A stretch of 64,000 nucleotides of DNA, from NCBI GenBank assembly GCA_963751335.1, contig CAVVUB010000008.1:1612001-1676000 (forward strand), read 5' to 3'. The notes below the pieces were generated by a model. The model was not told the DNA's origin. It was given only the letters and a program-made list of their open reading frames with translations, and did not search any database. The DNA is from Bog-473 sp963751335 (lineage in GTDB: Bacteria > Actinomycetota > Acidimicrobiia > Acidimicrobiales > RAAP-2). The position numbers were made by a program, and so were the translations under genes. Shown piece by piece: positions 34,481 to 44,136 of the stretch; positions within the stretch are counted from its first letter, which is position 1, and each line of letters starts with the position of its first letter.

Positions 34481-35779
34481 CCCAGCGGCTGGTGGCCGAC
34501 GCCGTCTTCGCCGTCGACGACGAGGACCGCGTGCTGGCGCCGGGCGCGATCGAGGTGGACGAGGGTTTCATCACCTGGGTGGGGGATCCCTGGCAGGACG
34601 CGGCCGAGCCGGGGACCGATGTGCTCGAACTCGGGGGCATCCTCATGCCCGGTCTGGTCAACTGCCACGGCCACTCACCCATGACCCTGGTGCGCAGCGC
34701 CGGCGACGGGCTGCCGCTCGATCGCTGGCTCACCGAGTCGGTCTGGCCCCGGGAGGGGCGGATGGAGGACGAGGACGTCTATTGGGGGATGATGCTGGGA
34801 GCGGCGGAATTGCTGGGCAACGGCATCACCACGACCACCGAGCAGTACCGCCATCCGGACGCGGTGGCCCGGGGACTGCTCGACGCGGGTATCCGCGCCG
34901 TGTACACCCCGGCCATCTTCGACGTGCCCGGGACCGGTGACACCTGGGAGGGTCTGCTCGAGGGCGCGTGCCGGCTCTTCGGCGAGATGGAGGACAAGGA
35001 GGAGCGGCTGCGCATCGGGTTCGGCCCTCATTCCGCGTACACGGTGCCGCCAGAGGGATTGGCGGCCATCGCCGCCGAAGCCCGGCGTCGCGATGCGCTG
35101 CTGCAGATCCATCTCTCCGAGACCCGGGCCGAGTGTGCCGTGGTGCGCGAGCGCTACGGCACCGAGCGCGCCGCAGCTGCTGGACCGCCACGGCGTGCTC
35201 GACGGCCGGGTCCTGGCCGCGCATGCCGTATGGCTCGAGGACGACGATCTGTCCCTGCTGGCGGAGCACGACGTTGCGGTGGCGCACTGCCCGGGCTCCA
35301 ACGGCAAGCTCGGCACGGGCGTGGCGCCGCTGGCCCAGTATCTCGAGCGAGGGGTGCGCGTCGGTCTGGGCACCGACGGCCCGGCCTCGAACGACGATCT
35401 CCACCTCTGGGACGAGATGCGCCTGTGTGCCCTGCTGGCCCGGGCCACCGCGGCCGATCCGAGCGTCGTGAGCACGCGGACGGCTTTGCGCCTGGCCACC
35501 CGCGGGGGGGCCGACGCGTTGGGGCTCCCGGTCGGCTCCCTCGAGGTCGGGCGTCGGGCCGACGTCATCCACCTGCGCACCGACGACCCTCGCTTCACTC
35601 CGGCCACGAGCGATGACGAGTTGCTCGGCCATCTGGTGTGGGCGGGTGCCGGCTACCTGGTGACCGATGTCTGGGTCAGCGGTGAACGGGTGGTCGAGGG
35701 CGGCCGCTGCATGCGCTTCGACGCGGCGCAGGCGAGGGCCGAGGTGGCCCAGCGCGCTCGCCGACTTGTCGGCTCGTAG
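34477..35779 (+). CDS. mtaD: MtaD-like amidohydrolase (5'-methylthioadenosine/SAH deaminase), frameshifted
   Basis: This is a zinc-dependent aminohydrolase expected to turn 5'-methylthioadenosine or S-adenosylhomocysteine into the inosine form. Zinc ligands appear in NCHGHSP, LQIHLSE and LAAHAVW, and the catalytic Asp in LGTDGPASND; the substrate region ESVWPREGRM is as in MtaD/TrzA enzymes. The first 230 codons read from GTG 34477; near 35164-35168 (after RYGTE) one extra base shifts the rest, which continues APQLLDRHGVLDGRVLAAH to the stop at 35779. Without correction the product loses one zinc ligand and the catalytic Asp. A natural pseudogene or an error are both possible; similar breaks in essential genes here favour error. 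Confidence 0.75.
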
Positions 35780-35790
35780 GCTCTTTCTCC

Positions 35791-37053
35791 GTGCCCGGCT
35801 TCGTCGATCAGGCCCAACTTCACGCGCGGGCGGGCGACGGCGGCGCGGGCGCGGTCTCGTGGCGCCGCGAGGCACACGTCGACCGAGGGGGCCCCGACGG
35901 CGGCGACGGCGGCCACGGGGGCGACGTCTGGCTGGTGGCGTCGGTCAACGAATCCTCGCTGCTGGGCTTCCGTGACCACCCGTTCCGCCGGGCCACCAAC
36001 GGTGTCCACGGGTCCGGTGGGAAGCGCCACGGCGCCCGGGGCAAGGATCTCGAGGTTCCGGTGCCGGTGGGCACGGTCGTGCACCACCGGGACGGCCGCG
36101 TGCTGTGCGACCTGGCCAGCGCCGGCTCGCGCGGCCTGGTCGCCGAGGGCGGCCAAGGGGGGCGGGGGAACGCGCGGTTCTTGTCCAACCGACGCCGGGC
36201 CCCGGCCTTCGCCGAGCAGGGGGAGAAGGGCGAGGAGTTCTGGCTCGACATGGAACTCAAGCTGATGGCTGACGTCGCGCTCGTGGGCTTTCCGAACGCC
36301 GGCAAGTCCACCCTCATCTCGACCGTGTCGGCCGCCAAGCCCAAAATCGCCGACTACCCCTTCACCACGCTCGAGCCACACCTGGGCGTGGTCCGGGTCG
36401 GTGGCGTGCACGAGGGGACCGAGTTCGTGATGGCCGACATCCCCGGCCTGGTCGAGGGCGCAGCGGAAGGCAAGGGGCTGGGACACCAGTTTCTGCGTCA
36501 CATCGAGCGGGCCCGGGCGCTCGTCGTCCTGCTCGACCTCGGCGCGCCGCTTCTCATGATGGAGCCGCCGGAAGCACAGCTGCGCGTGCTGCTCTCCGAG
36601 CTGGGCTCCTACCGACCCGATCTGCTGGAGCGTCCCCGGCTGGTGGTGGGGAGCAAGGCCGACCTGGCCGGCGACGACGAGGGGCTCTGCGACCTCGTGC
36701 TCTCGGCGGCGACCGGCGAGGGCATGGGTGCGCTGACCGGTCGGCTGGCCGCGATGGTGCAGCAGGCGCGTGCTCGTTCCGAGGCAGAGGCCTCGAGCGA
36801 GATCGTGGTGCACCGCCCCGCGCCCGAAGGAGTAGACGTGCGGCGCACGCCTGACGGCTGGTTGGTCCTGGGCCGGGCCGCCGAGCGCGCGGTGGCCCTC
36901 TCCGACCTGAACGACGAGGGGGCCCAAGCCGAGGCCATGCGCCGCCTGCGCCGTCTGGGGGTGGACCGCGCCCTGGTCCGCGCCGGTGTGCGCGAGGGTG
37001 ACGACGTCACGGTGGGGACCATGACGTTCACCTGGGAGGACGACGGAACGTGA
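35791..37053 (+). CDS. obgE: GTPase Obg/CgtA
   Basis: This is a 420-residue essential GTPase acting in late 50S ribosome assembly and stress control. The N-terminal glycine-rich Obg fold spans residues 1 to about 158 (RAGDGGAGAVSWRREA, GGDGGHGGDV); the G domain has G1 GFPNAGKS at 166-173, G3 DIPGLVEGA and G4-like GSKAD; and the C-terminal OCT domain follows to residue 420. It starts with GTG 12 bases after the deaminase gene. Its stop overlaps the start of proB. Confidence 0.95.
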   Translation: MPGFVDQAQLHARAGDGGAGAVSWRREAHVDRGGPDGGDGGHGGDVWLVASVNESSLLGFRDHPFRRATNGVHGSGGKRHGARGKDLEVPVPVGTVVHHRDGRVLCDLASAGSRGLVAEGGQGGRGNARFLSNRRRAPAFAEQGEKGEEFWLDMELKLMADVALVGFPNAGKSTLISTVSAAKPKIADYPFTTLEPHLGVVRVGGVHEGTEFVMADIPGLVEGAAEGKGLGHQFLRHIERARALVVLLDLGAPLLMMEPPEAQLRVLLSELGSYRPDLLERPRLVVGSKADLAGDDEGLCDLVLSAATGEGMGALTGRLAAMVQQARARSEAEASSEIVVHRPAPEGVDVRRTPDGWLVLGRAAERAVALSDLNDEGAQAEAMRRLRRLGVDRALVRAGVREGDDVTVGTMTFTWEDDGT

Positions 37054-38096
37054 TCGTCGTCGTCAAGGTGGGCTCGAGCTCGGTCTCGGCGGAAACGGTG
37101 CAGCGGCTCGGCCGCGAGGTTGCCGCGGCGCGTGACGACGGGCATGTCGTCGTGGTGGTCACCTCGGGTGCCATCTCCGCCGGCTGGGACGCGCTGGCCG
37201 GGGGCGAACGACGCCCGGCGGACCCGGCGGTGCTCCAGGCCGTGTCGGCCGTCGGCCAACACCGCCTGATGCGTCTGTGGCAAGAAGGATTCGACGATCA
37301 CGGCATCCTCGCCGGCCAGGTGCTCCTGGCGCCGCTCGACTTCGTGCACCGCACGCAATATCTGCATGCCCGTGGCACCCTGCGCCATTTGATCGCTCTG
37401 GGGGTGGTGCCCGTGGTGAACGAGAATGACGCAGTGGCGGACGAAGAGATCCGTTTCGGGGACAACGACCGCCTGGCCGCGCTGGTGGCCCACCTCGTGG
37501 ACGCGCAGCTTCTCGTGCTCCTGACCGACGCGCCGGGTCTGCTCACGGCCGACCCGCGCCACGATGCGCAAGCCTCGCTCATCGAGGAGGTGATCGAGAT
37601 CGACCATCAGCTCGAGCGGCTGGCGGGCGGCGCCGGCAGCGTCCTGGGCAGCGGGGGCATGGCCTCGAAGCTGGCGGCGGCGAAGATCGCGACGTGGTCC
37701 GGCGTGGAAACGGTGATCGCCGACGCCGGCCGTCCCGGCGTGCTGGCCGCCGCGCTCGCCGGCGAGGCCGGCGCCGGCACGGTGTTCAGGGCCCGCGAGC
37801 GCAGGCTCTCTGCCCGCAAGCTGTGGATCGCCTTTGCCCTCGGCTCGTCCGGCCAACTGGCCGTGGACGATGGCGCACGCGCCGCGTTGACCGAGCGCGG
37901 CCGGTCTCTGCTGGCCGCCGGCGTCGTCGGGGTGAAGGGCGACTTCCGGCCCGAGGACGCCGTCGAGATCGTGGAGCCCGACGGCCGGGTCTTCGCCAAG
38001 GGCCTGGTCCGAGTGCCCGCGGCGACGGCGGACGAATGGATGGGTCGACGGAGCCAGGTCGTCGTGCATCGGGACGATCTTGTTTTAGTAGCCTAA
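37050..38096 (+). CDS. proB: Glutamate 5-kinase
   Basis: This is the first enzyme of proline synthesis, phosphorylating glutamate. The 348 residues comprise an amino-acid kinase domain (VVKVGSSS at the start, VTSGAISAG, VVNENDAVA, FGDNDRLAALVA) and a C-terminal PUA domain (about 265-345). The GTG start overlaps the obgE stop (GTGA). proA follows after four bases, so obgE-proB-proA are one transcription unit. Proline feedback inhibition is expected from the family. Confidence 0.95.
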   Translation: MIVVVKVGSSSVSAETVQRLGREVAAARDDGHVVVVVTSGAISAGWDALAGGERRPADPAVLQAVSAVGQHRLMRLWQEGFDDHGILAGQVLLAPLDFVHRTQYLHARGTLRHLIALGVVPVVNENDAVADEEIRFGDNDRLAALVAHLVDAQLLVLLTDAPGLLTADPRHDAQASLIEEVIEIDHQLERLAGGAGSVLGSGGMASKLAAAKIATWSGVETVIADAGRPGVLAAALAGEAGAGTVFRARERRLSARKLWIAFALGSSGQLAVDDGARAALTERGRSLLAAGVVGVKGDFRPEDAVEIVEPDGRVFAKGLVRVPAATADEWMGRRSQVVVHRDDLVLVA

Positions 38097-38100
38097 ACAA

Positions 38101-39354
38101 ATGACCTCGCCGGATCTGGAGCAGCTCGCGGAGCGCGTCCGCGCGGCCGCCCGCGTGGTCGCCCAGTCGTCGAGCAACGTGCGCGACGACACGCTGCGTC
38201 TGGCCGCGGACCTCTTCGACGACGAGTGGGCCGCCCTGGTCGAGGCCAACGCCTGTGATTTGGAGCGGGCGGAGGGCGCCGGCATGGCGGAGGCGGCACG
38301 GGACCGCCTGCGCCTGGACGAAGGCCGGGTCCATGGCATGGCCGAAGGATTGCGCAAGGTGGCGATGCTGCCGGACCCGGTCGGCGAAGTCACCGAGGGA
38401 TGGGTCCGCCCCAACGGGCTACGGGTCTCCCGGATGCGGGTGCCCCTCGGCGTGATCGGCGTCATCTACGAGAACCGGCCGAACGTCACGAGCGACGCCG
38501 CGGGACTCTGCCTGAAGGCGGGCAACGCCGCGTTCTTGCGCGGCTCGTCGAGCGCCCTCGAGTCCAACCGGGCCGTCGTCGCCCTGTTGCGACGGGCCGC
38601 CCTCAAGTCGGGCCTGCCCGAGGACGCAGTGGCACTGGTCGAGGACACCACGCACGAGACAGCGGTCGCCTTCATGCAGCTGCGCGGGCTCATCGACTGT
38701 CTCATTCCGCGCGGCGGACCGGCCCTGATCGCATCCCTCGTCGAGCACGCCACCGTGCCGTATGTGCTCGACGGCGACGGGAACTGCCACATGTACATCG
38801 ACCAGGCCGCCGATCTGTCCATGGCGCACGACCTGGCCGTGAACGCCAAGACCCACCGCTTCGGCGTCTGCAACGCCGTCGAGACGATCCTGGTGCACCA
38901 GCGGGTGGCCGGCGAGCTCTTGTCGCGCCTGGGCGACTCGCTGGGCGCAGCCGGGGTCGAGATCCGGGGCGACGAGCGGGTGCGCGCGCTGCTCCCGTCC
39001 GCCACGGCGGCGGATGAGGAGGATTTCGCGTCGGAATTCCTGGCCCCCGTGGTGGCGGTGGCGGTGGTGGACGACGTGGGGGAGGCGATCGCCCACATCA
39101 CCCGCTACAGCTCAGGCCATTCCGAGGCGATCGTGACGGCCGACCTGGCCACGGCCGACCGCTTCGTAGCCGAGGTGGACGCGGCAGCGGTGGTGGTGAA
39201 CGCGTCGACGAGATTCGTCGACGGCGACGAGCTCGGGCTCGGTGCGGAGGTGGGCATCTCGACCCAGAAACTGCACGCGAGGGGCCCCATGGGAGTGAAG
39301 GAGTTGACGACGTTGAAGTGGGTCGTACGGGGTGATGGGCAGGTGCGCCGGTGA
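38101..39354 (+). CDS. proA: Gamma-glutamyl phosphate reductase
   Basis: This is a 417-residue NADPH-dependent enzyme reducing glutamyl-5-phosphate to the semialdehyde that cyclises toward proline. Family motifs are PLGVIGVIYENRPNVT (115-130), the catalytic Cys257 in HRFGVCNAVET, and the C-terminal ARGPMGVKELTT. The length is standard. Its stop overlaps the GTG start of the MoxR-like ATPase gene by four bases. Confidence 0.96.
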   Translation: MTSPDLEQLAERVRAAARVVAQSSSNVRDDTLRLAADLFDDEWAALVEANACDLERAEGAGMAEAARDRLRLDEGRVHGMAEGLRKVAMLPDPVGEVTEGWVRPNGLRVSRMRVPLGVIGVIYENRPNVTSDAAGLCLKAGNAAFLRGSSSALESNRAVVALLRRAALKSGLPEDAVALVEDTTHETAVAFMQLRGLIDCLIPRGGPALIASLVEHATVPYVLDGDGNCHMYIDQAADLSMAHDLAVNAKTHRFGVCNAVETILVHQRVAGELLSRLGDSLGAAGVEIRGDERVRALLPSATAADEEDFASEFLAPVVAVAVVDDVGEAIAHITRYSSGHSEAIVTADLATADRFVAEVDAAAVVVNASTRFVDGDELGLGAEVGISTQKLHARGPMGVKELTTLKWVVRGDGQVRR

Positions 39355-40277
39355 GCGGCAACAGCGCGTTGGGACTGCCCGAGAGCGGACCACCCCGCTT
39401 TGCGTCGCTCGACGAGGTCCGAGGAGGTCTCAAGGATGTCGGCTACCTGGCCGACGACTCGATCAGCGGCGTGGTCTACCTGGCCGACCGGCTGGCCAAG
39501 CCGGTGCTGGTCGAAGGGCCGGCCGGGACGGGCAAGACACAGTTGGCCAAGTCGGTGGCCGAGCTCACCGGGGCCCGCCTGATCCGCCTGCAGTGCTACG
39601 AGGGGCTGGACGAGTCAAAGGCGCTCTACGAATGGAACTACCGCAAGCAGCTATTGCGGATTCAGGCGGGGGAGCACGGCCAAGGTGAGGTTGAGGGTCC
39701 CTCGTGGAAGGAACTGGAAGAGGACATCTTCTCGGAGGACTTCCTCCTGACCCGACCGCTGCTCGAGGCCATCCGGGCCAGCGACCCGGTCGTGCTGCTG
39801 GTGGACGAAGTCGACCGGGTCGAGCTGGAGACCGAGGCGTTGCTCCTCGAGATCCTCTCGGAGTACCAGGTCTCGATTCCCGAGCTCGGCACCGTGCGGG
39901 CCACCCAGCTGCCGATGGTCTTCTTGACCTCCAACAACACCCGCGAGCTCTCCGAGGCGCTCAAGCGCCGCTGCCTCTACCTGCACATCGACTATCCCGA
40001 CCTCGAGCGCGAGCGCGACATCGTGCGGGCCAGAGTGCCCGGCATCAGTGAGGAGCTGGCCGATCAGGTGGCGCGGATCGTGCGCTCGCTGCGCACCCTC
40101 GAGCTGCGCAAGGCGCCGTCGGTCTCCGAGACGCTCGACTGGGCCCGCACCCTGGTGCTGCTCGGCGTAGAGACAATCGATGCGGCCGGCGCCAAGGACA
40201 CCCTGCACATTCTGCTGAAGTACCAGGCCGACATCGACCGGGCGTCCAAGGAGCTCTTGTCCTCGGCGGCAGGCTGA
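39351..40277 (+). CDS. MoxR-family AAA+ ATPase
   Basis: This is a 308-residue AAA+ ATPase of the MoxR group, which act with von Willebrand A proteins as chaperones in cofactor insertion or complex maturation. Walker A GPAGTGKT is at 56-63, Walker B VVLLVDEVDR near 145-155, and sensor 1 FLTSNNTREL near 190-200. The GTG start overlaps proA. The next gene, a VWA protein, starts one base after its stop, the usual partner arrangement. No carbon-monoxide dehydrogenase or other known client is nearby, so the target complex is unknown. Confidence 0.9.
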   Translation: MSGNSALGLPESGPPRFASLDEVRGGLKDVGYLADDSISGVVYLADRLAKPVLVEGPAGTGKTQLAKSVAELTGARLIRLQCYEGLDESKALYEWNYRKQLLRIQAGEHGQGEVEGPSWKELEEDIFSEDFLLTRPLLEAIRASDPVVLLVDEVDRVELETEALLLEILSEYQVSIPELGTVRATQLPMVFLTSNNTRELSEALKRRCLYLHIDYPDLERERDIVRARVPGISEELADQVARIVRSLRTLELRKAPSVSETLDWARTLVLLGVETIDAAGAKDTLHILLKYQADIDRASKELLSSAAG

Positions 40278-40278
40278 G

Positions 40279-41736
40279 GTGCTCGACCTTCTCTCGGGCT
40301 TCGTGACCGAGCTCCGCCGCGCCGGCCTGCCGGTCTCGCTGACCGAACACCTGGACGCGGCCGAAGCGGTCAAGTTCATCCCCCTCGAGGACCGCGACGC
40401 CCTCAAGTACGCGCTGGCCGCCACCTTGGTGAAGTCGTCCTCGCACTGGCGTGCCTTCGAGACGGCATTCGAGGTCTACTTCGCCGTGCGGTCGGCCGGG
40501 GGCGCGCCCGGTGAGGAAGGCGAGGAGAGCGAAGGCGGGGAGGGCGAGGACGAGCGCGGCGAGGAGGGTCAGGGGCGTGCCCCCGGTCAAGGCCGTTCGT
40601 GGAAGGGCGGAGGGTCGGGCGAGGGCATGACGCCCGAGGAGCTGGCCGAACTGCTCTTCAAGTCCCTGATGTCGGCCGACGCCGCCATGATGAACGTGGT
40701 GGCCCGCAACTCGGTCGATCGCTACGCCGGCATGGAGCCCGGGCGGCCCGTCGGCGGCACCTACTACCTCTACCGCACGCTGCGGAACCTGGACCTCGAC
40801 GGCGTGCTGGAGCGGCTCATGGAACAGGCCCAGGCGGGCGCTGCCGGGGGTTCGCTGACCGACCTCGAAGAGCGCCTGGCCCAGGACGAGTACAAGGCCC
40901 GGATCGAGAAATTCCGCCGGGCGGTGGAGACCGAGATCCGGCGCCGGCTGGTCGAGGACCGCGGAGCCGAAGCGCTGGCCCGCTCCGTGCGCAAGCCCCT
41001 GCCCGAGGACATCGACGTCATGCATGCCACGCGTGACGAGCTGGCCGTGTTGCATCGGGTCCTCCAACCCTTGTCGCGCAAGCTGGCCGTGCGCCTGGCT
41101 CGCAAGCGCCGCCATGGGCGCAAGGGGCCGCTCGACTTCCGGGCCACCATGCGCCGCTCACTCTCCACCGGAGGCGTCCCCATCGAGCCGCGCTACCGGC
41201 ACCCCCGACCGGCCAAGCCCGAGATCTTCGTGATCGCGGACATCTCGGGATCGGTGGCCAGCTTCGCCCGCTTCACGCTGCACCTCGTGTACGCCATTTC
41301 GTCGCAGTTCTCGAAGGTACGCAGCTTCGTGTTCGTCGATGGCATCGACGAGGTGACGCGGTTCTTCGAAGGGGTGGTGGACCCGGCCGAGGCGGTGGCC
41401 CGCATCAACACCGAGGCCGATGTGATCTGGGTGGACGGGCATTCCGACTACGGGCACGCGCTGAGCGAGTTCCATCGCCGCTGGGGCGACCAGGTGACGT
41501 CACGCTCGAGCATCATGGTGCTGGGCGATGCCCGCAACAACTACCACGCCTCCCAGAGCTGGGTCGTCGAGGATCTGCAGGCCCGGGCCCGCCGGGTCTA
41601 CTGGCTCAACCCCGAGCCTCGCGACTACTGGGGATCGGGCGACTCCATCGTGGGCGAGTACGGCGCGCACTGCGACGAGGTGGTGGAGTGCCGCACGCTG
41701 CGCCAGCTCGAGCACTTCGTCGGCAACCTGGCGTGA
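40279..41736 (+). CDS. VWA-domain (CoxE-like) protein, partner of MoxR ATPase
   Basis: This is a 485-residue cytosolic protein. Its C-terminal von Willebrand A domain has the metal-ion adhesion motif DISGS at 321-325, with supporting Thr/Asp sites further on (VDGHSDYGHAL). Residues 74-115 are a highly acidic Gly/Glu-rich linker of low complexity. The layout matches CoxE-type proteins, which work with a MoxR ATPase. It begins directly after the ATPase gene and overlaps the phosphatase-like gene, so it belongs to the pro operon. The client is not identifiable here. Confidence 0.88.
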   Translation: MLDLLSGFVTELRRAGLPVSLTEHLDAAEAVKFIPLEDRDALKYALAATLVKSSSHWRAFETAFEVYFAVRSAGGAPGEEGEESEGGEGEDERGEEGQGRAPGQGRSWKGGGSGEGMTPEELAELLFKSLMSADAAMMNVVARNSVDRYAGMEPGRPVGGTYYLYRTLRNLDLDGVLERLMEQAQAGAAGGSLTDLEERLAQDEYKARIEKFRRAVETEIRRRLVEDRGAEALARSVRKPLPEDIDVMHATRDELAVLHRVLQPLSRKLAVRLARKRRHGRKGPLDFRATMRRSLSTGGVPIEPRYRHPRPAKPEIFVIADISGSVASFARFTLHLVYAISSQFSKVRSFVFVDGIDEVTRFFEGVVDPAEAVARINTEADVIWVDGHSDYGHALSEFHRRWGDQVTSRSSIMVLGDARNNYHASQSWVVEDLQARARRVYWLNPEPRDYWGSGDSIVGEYGAHCDEVVECRTLRQLEHFVGNLA

Positions 41737-42440
41737 GCGAGGAGCGCTCCCACGAGGGCGTCCTCCGCATCGTCCCGCCGGCCGACGGCGCGTCGCGCAT
41801 CGTGCTCATCCGCCACGGCGAGGCGGAGTGCAACCTGAACGGGATCGTCGGCGGTCGAGTGGGCTGCTCGGGGCTCAGCGCGCTGGGCCGTCGTCAGATC
41901 GCGGCGTTGGCCGACCGCCTGTACGAGTCGGGAGAGCTACGCGAGGCCACCACCCTCTATGCATCGGTGCTGCCCCGTGCGGTGCAGACGGCGGAGCGGC
42001 TCCGGCCTGTGGTGGGTCCCGGACCCGGGGCACTTGGCCCGGTACGCGAGCGCTGCGACTTGTGCGAGCTGCACCCGGGCGAGGCGGACGGCATGCAATG
42101 GGACGGTTACGTCGCCACCTTCGGCGTCCCCGATTGGGACCGCGACCCCGAGCAACCCATCGCGCCCGGCGGTGAGAGCTGGAGTGAGTTCGTGCTGCGG
42201 GCTTCGGATGCCGTGCGCGACGTGGTGCGCGCCCACCCGGGCGAGCTGGTGGTGGCGGCCGTCCATGCGGGGGTGATCGAGGCCACGATGATCTCGTTCC
42301 TCGGGCTGTCGCCCGACGTCACCCGGAGGGGGTGGGTGCGCATTGTGCACGCGTCCATGACCGAATGGGAGTGGGTGCCGGCGGAGGATCGCTGGGTGCT
42401 GCTCCGCTTCAACGACGCCTGCGACATTCCGCGCACCTGA
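41733..42440 (+). CDS. Histidine phosphatase (phosphoglycerate mutase-like) family
   Basis: This is a 235-residue enzyme with the branch-1 histidine-phosphatase motif RHGE at 27-30 (His28 is the phospho-acceptor), the second catalytic His in AVHAGV, and an Arg near PRAVQTAERL. Such proteins include phosphoglycerate mutases, cofactor phosphatases and adenosylcobalamin phosphatases; the substrate is not evident. The GTG start overlaps the VWA stop by four bases (GTGA). It ends the operon that began with obgE. Confidence 0.88.
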   Translation: MSEERSHEGVLRIVPPADGASRIVLIRHGEAECNLNGIVGGRVGCSGLSALGRRQIAALADRLYESGELREATTLYASVLPRAVQTAERLRPVVGPGPGALGPVRERCDLCELHPGEADGMQWDGYVATFGVPDWDRDPEQPIAPGGESWSEFVLRASDAVRDVVRAHPGELVVAAVHAGVIEATMISFLGLSPDVTRRGWVRIVHASMTEWEWVPAEDRWVLLRFNDACDIPRT

Positions 42441-42474
42441 GGCGCAACCGGGGCCCACCGCCGGGCTCGCCGGA

Positions 42475-42867
42475 TCAGTCCGTTTTCGACAGATAGGCGC
42501 TGGCCATCAGCTCGGGCGCACAGGCGAGCCAGGCGTCCTCGACGGCCTGGGCCAGTGCCCGCTTGGCCACGATGTCCAGCTGGACGAGGACGGCGGCGTA
42601 ACCGTCGAAGTGCGAGATGGTGAAGAAGCCCGTGCGACCCTCGGCCAGCACGGCGTCCTTGTCCTCGAGGTCAGCCGTGCGCAGGGCGACGATCGGACCC
42701 TGAGGGACCGGCTGGTCGCCGAAGCGCTTGAGGTCCGCCTTGGAGAACGGGCGTTCCCAGGCGAATGCCTTGCCGTGCACGAACCAGGTTCGGTTGCCGT
42801 GCCGCGCTCCCTCGATGACGTCGGGGAACGCGGCGATCATGGTGGCCACGTCTGCGGTCGACGCCAT
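42475..42867 (-). CDS. MmcQ/YjbR-family protein
   Basis: This is a 130-residue protein of the YjbR/MmcQ fold (double-wing, DNA-binding-like). Typical features are the early EGARHGNRTWFVHGKAFAW, the central GPIVALRT, and the end VEDAWLACAP. Members have been described as putative DNA-binding proteins, but the function is unproven. It is convergent with the histidine phosphatase and divergent from the serine hydrolase. Confidence 0.8.
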   Translation of the reverse strand: MASTADVATMIAAFPDVIEGARHGNRTWFVHGKAFAWERPFSKADLKRFGDQPVPQGPIVALRTADLEDKDAVLAEGRTGFFTISHFDGYAAVLVQLDIVAKRALAQAVEDAWLACAPELMASAYLSKTD

Positions 42868-42897
42868 GGAGGCACCCTACCGCTAGCCTCGCCCGGC

Positions 42898-44091
42898 GTG
42901 GGATTTTCGGAGCAGGGGCTGGTCGGGCTGCACACCCGCCTCCGGGCCCACGTCGAGCGCGGTGACGTCCCCGGTCTGGTGGCGTTGATCGCCCGCGGGG
43001 GCGACGTGCACGTCGAAGTGCTCGGCTCGCTCGCCCTCGACGATGCGGCGCCGCTCGGACGAGACGCCATCTTTCGCATCGCGTCGATCTCCAAGCCGAT
43101 CGGTGCCGCGGGCGCCATGGTGCTGGTCGACGACGGCGTGCTCGCACCGGACGATCCGGTGGAGACGTTCCTGCCCGAACTGGCCGGCCGGCGTGTCCTG
43201 CAAAGCATCGACGGGCCGCTCGACGACACGGTGCCGGCCGAACGGTCGATCACGGTCGAAGATCTCCTGACCTTCCGCCTCGGGTTCGGCGACATCATGG
43301 CCCCGCCCGGCTCCTTTCCCGTCCAGCGGGCGGAACACGAATTGCAATTGACCGCGCTGGGGCCGCCGTGGCCTCCGTCACCTTTTGGCCCCGACGAATG
43401 GATCGCCCGCTTCGCCACTCTGCCCTTGATGGAGCATCCCGGCCGGGTCTGGCGCTACGGCACCAGCGCCACCGTCCTGGGCGTGCTCATCGAGCGCGCC
43501 GCGGGCCGGCCCCTCGAGGAGTTCCTACGGACGCGGCTGTTCGAGCCGCTCGGCATGCGCGACACCTCGTTCAGCGTGCCGGCGGAAAAGCAGCCGAGGT
43601 TCGCCACCGCCTACGCCCCCGATCCCGACACCGGTGCGTTGGAACTGTTCGATCTGCCGGGGACGGGCTGGTGGAGCGCCCCGCCCGCCCTCCCCAATCT
43701 GGCCGGCATGCTCGTGTCCACGATCGACGACCTGTGGGTGTTCGTGTCCATGCTGGCGGCCGGAGGACGGCACGGCGACCGGCGGCTCCTCTCGGCCGAG
43801 GCGGTCGGGGCGATGACCACCAACCACCTCAGCGACGCGCAGCGCGCCGGCAACGGGCTCTTCCTCGGTGCCGGAGGTTGGGGCTACTGCATGGCGGCGC
43901 CCGTTCCGCTCGAGGGGGCACTCCCGGTGCCCTGGGGCTACGGCTGGAACGGTGGCACCGGCACGACCTGGCGTACCGATCCCGAACGCGGGTTGACCGG
44001 CATCCTGCTCACCCAGCGGGCCATGACCTCCCCCGAGCCACCACCGCTCTTCGCGGACTTCTGGGCCGGAGCGGTGGCCGCATTCACCTGA
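42898..44091 (+). CDS. Serine hydrolase, class C beta-lactamase fold
   Basis: This is a 397-residue penicillin-recognising-fold hydrolase (esterase EstB or carboxypeptidase like). The nucleophile motif SISK is at Ser63-Lys66, the Tyr motif is WRYGTSATVLG (Tyr with T/S in place of the YxN Asn), and a GG(T)GT segment near the C-terminus (NGGTGTTW) supplies the third motif. No signal peptide is visible, so it is probably a cytosolic esterase and not a secreted beta-lactamase. It starts with GTG 42898, divergent from the YjbR gene. Confidence 0.85.
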   Translation: MGFSEQGLVGLHTRLRAHVERGDVPGLVALIARGGDVHVEVLGSLALDDAAPLGRDAIFRIASISKPIGAAGAMVLVDDGVLAPDDPVETFLPELAGRRVLQSIDGPLDDTVPAERSITVEDLLTFRLGFGDIMAPPGSFPVQRAEHELQLTALGPPWPPSPFGPDEWIARFATLPLMEHPGRVWRYGTSATVLGVLIERAAGRPLEEFLRTRLFEPLGMRDTSFSVPAEKQPRFATAYAPDPDTGALELFDLPGTGWWSAPPALPNLAGMLVSTIDDLWVFVSMLAAGGRHGDRRLLSAEAVGAMTTNHLSDAQRAGNGLFLGAGGWGYCMAAPVPLEGALPVPWGYGWNGGTGTTWRTDPERGLTGILLTQRAMTSPEPPPLFADFWAGAVAAFT

Positions 44092-44136
44092 ACGAGGATC
44101 CTGGCTACGCTTTCCCGAGAAAGGGCGTGGTCGGTC

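Noticed and set aside
31888..34674. A 928-codon open frame antisense to the amine oxidase and DtxR genes
   Set aside because: The opposite strand encodes proteins with all catalytic and copper ligands in place; this frame has composition typical of a mirror of GC-rich coding DNA.
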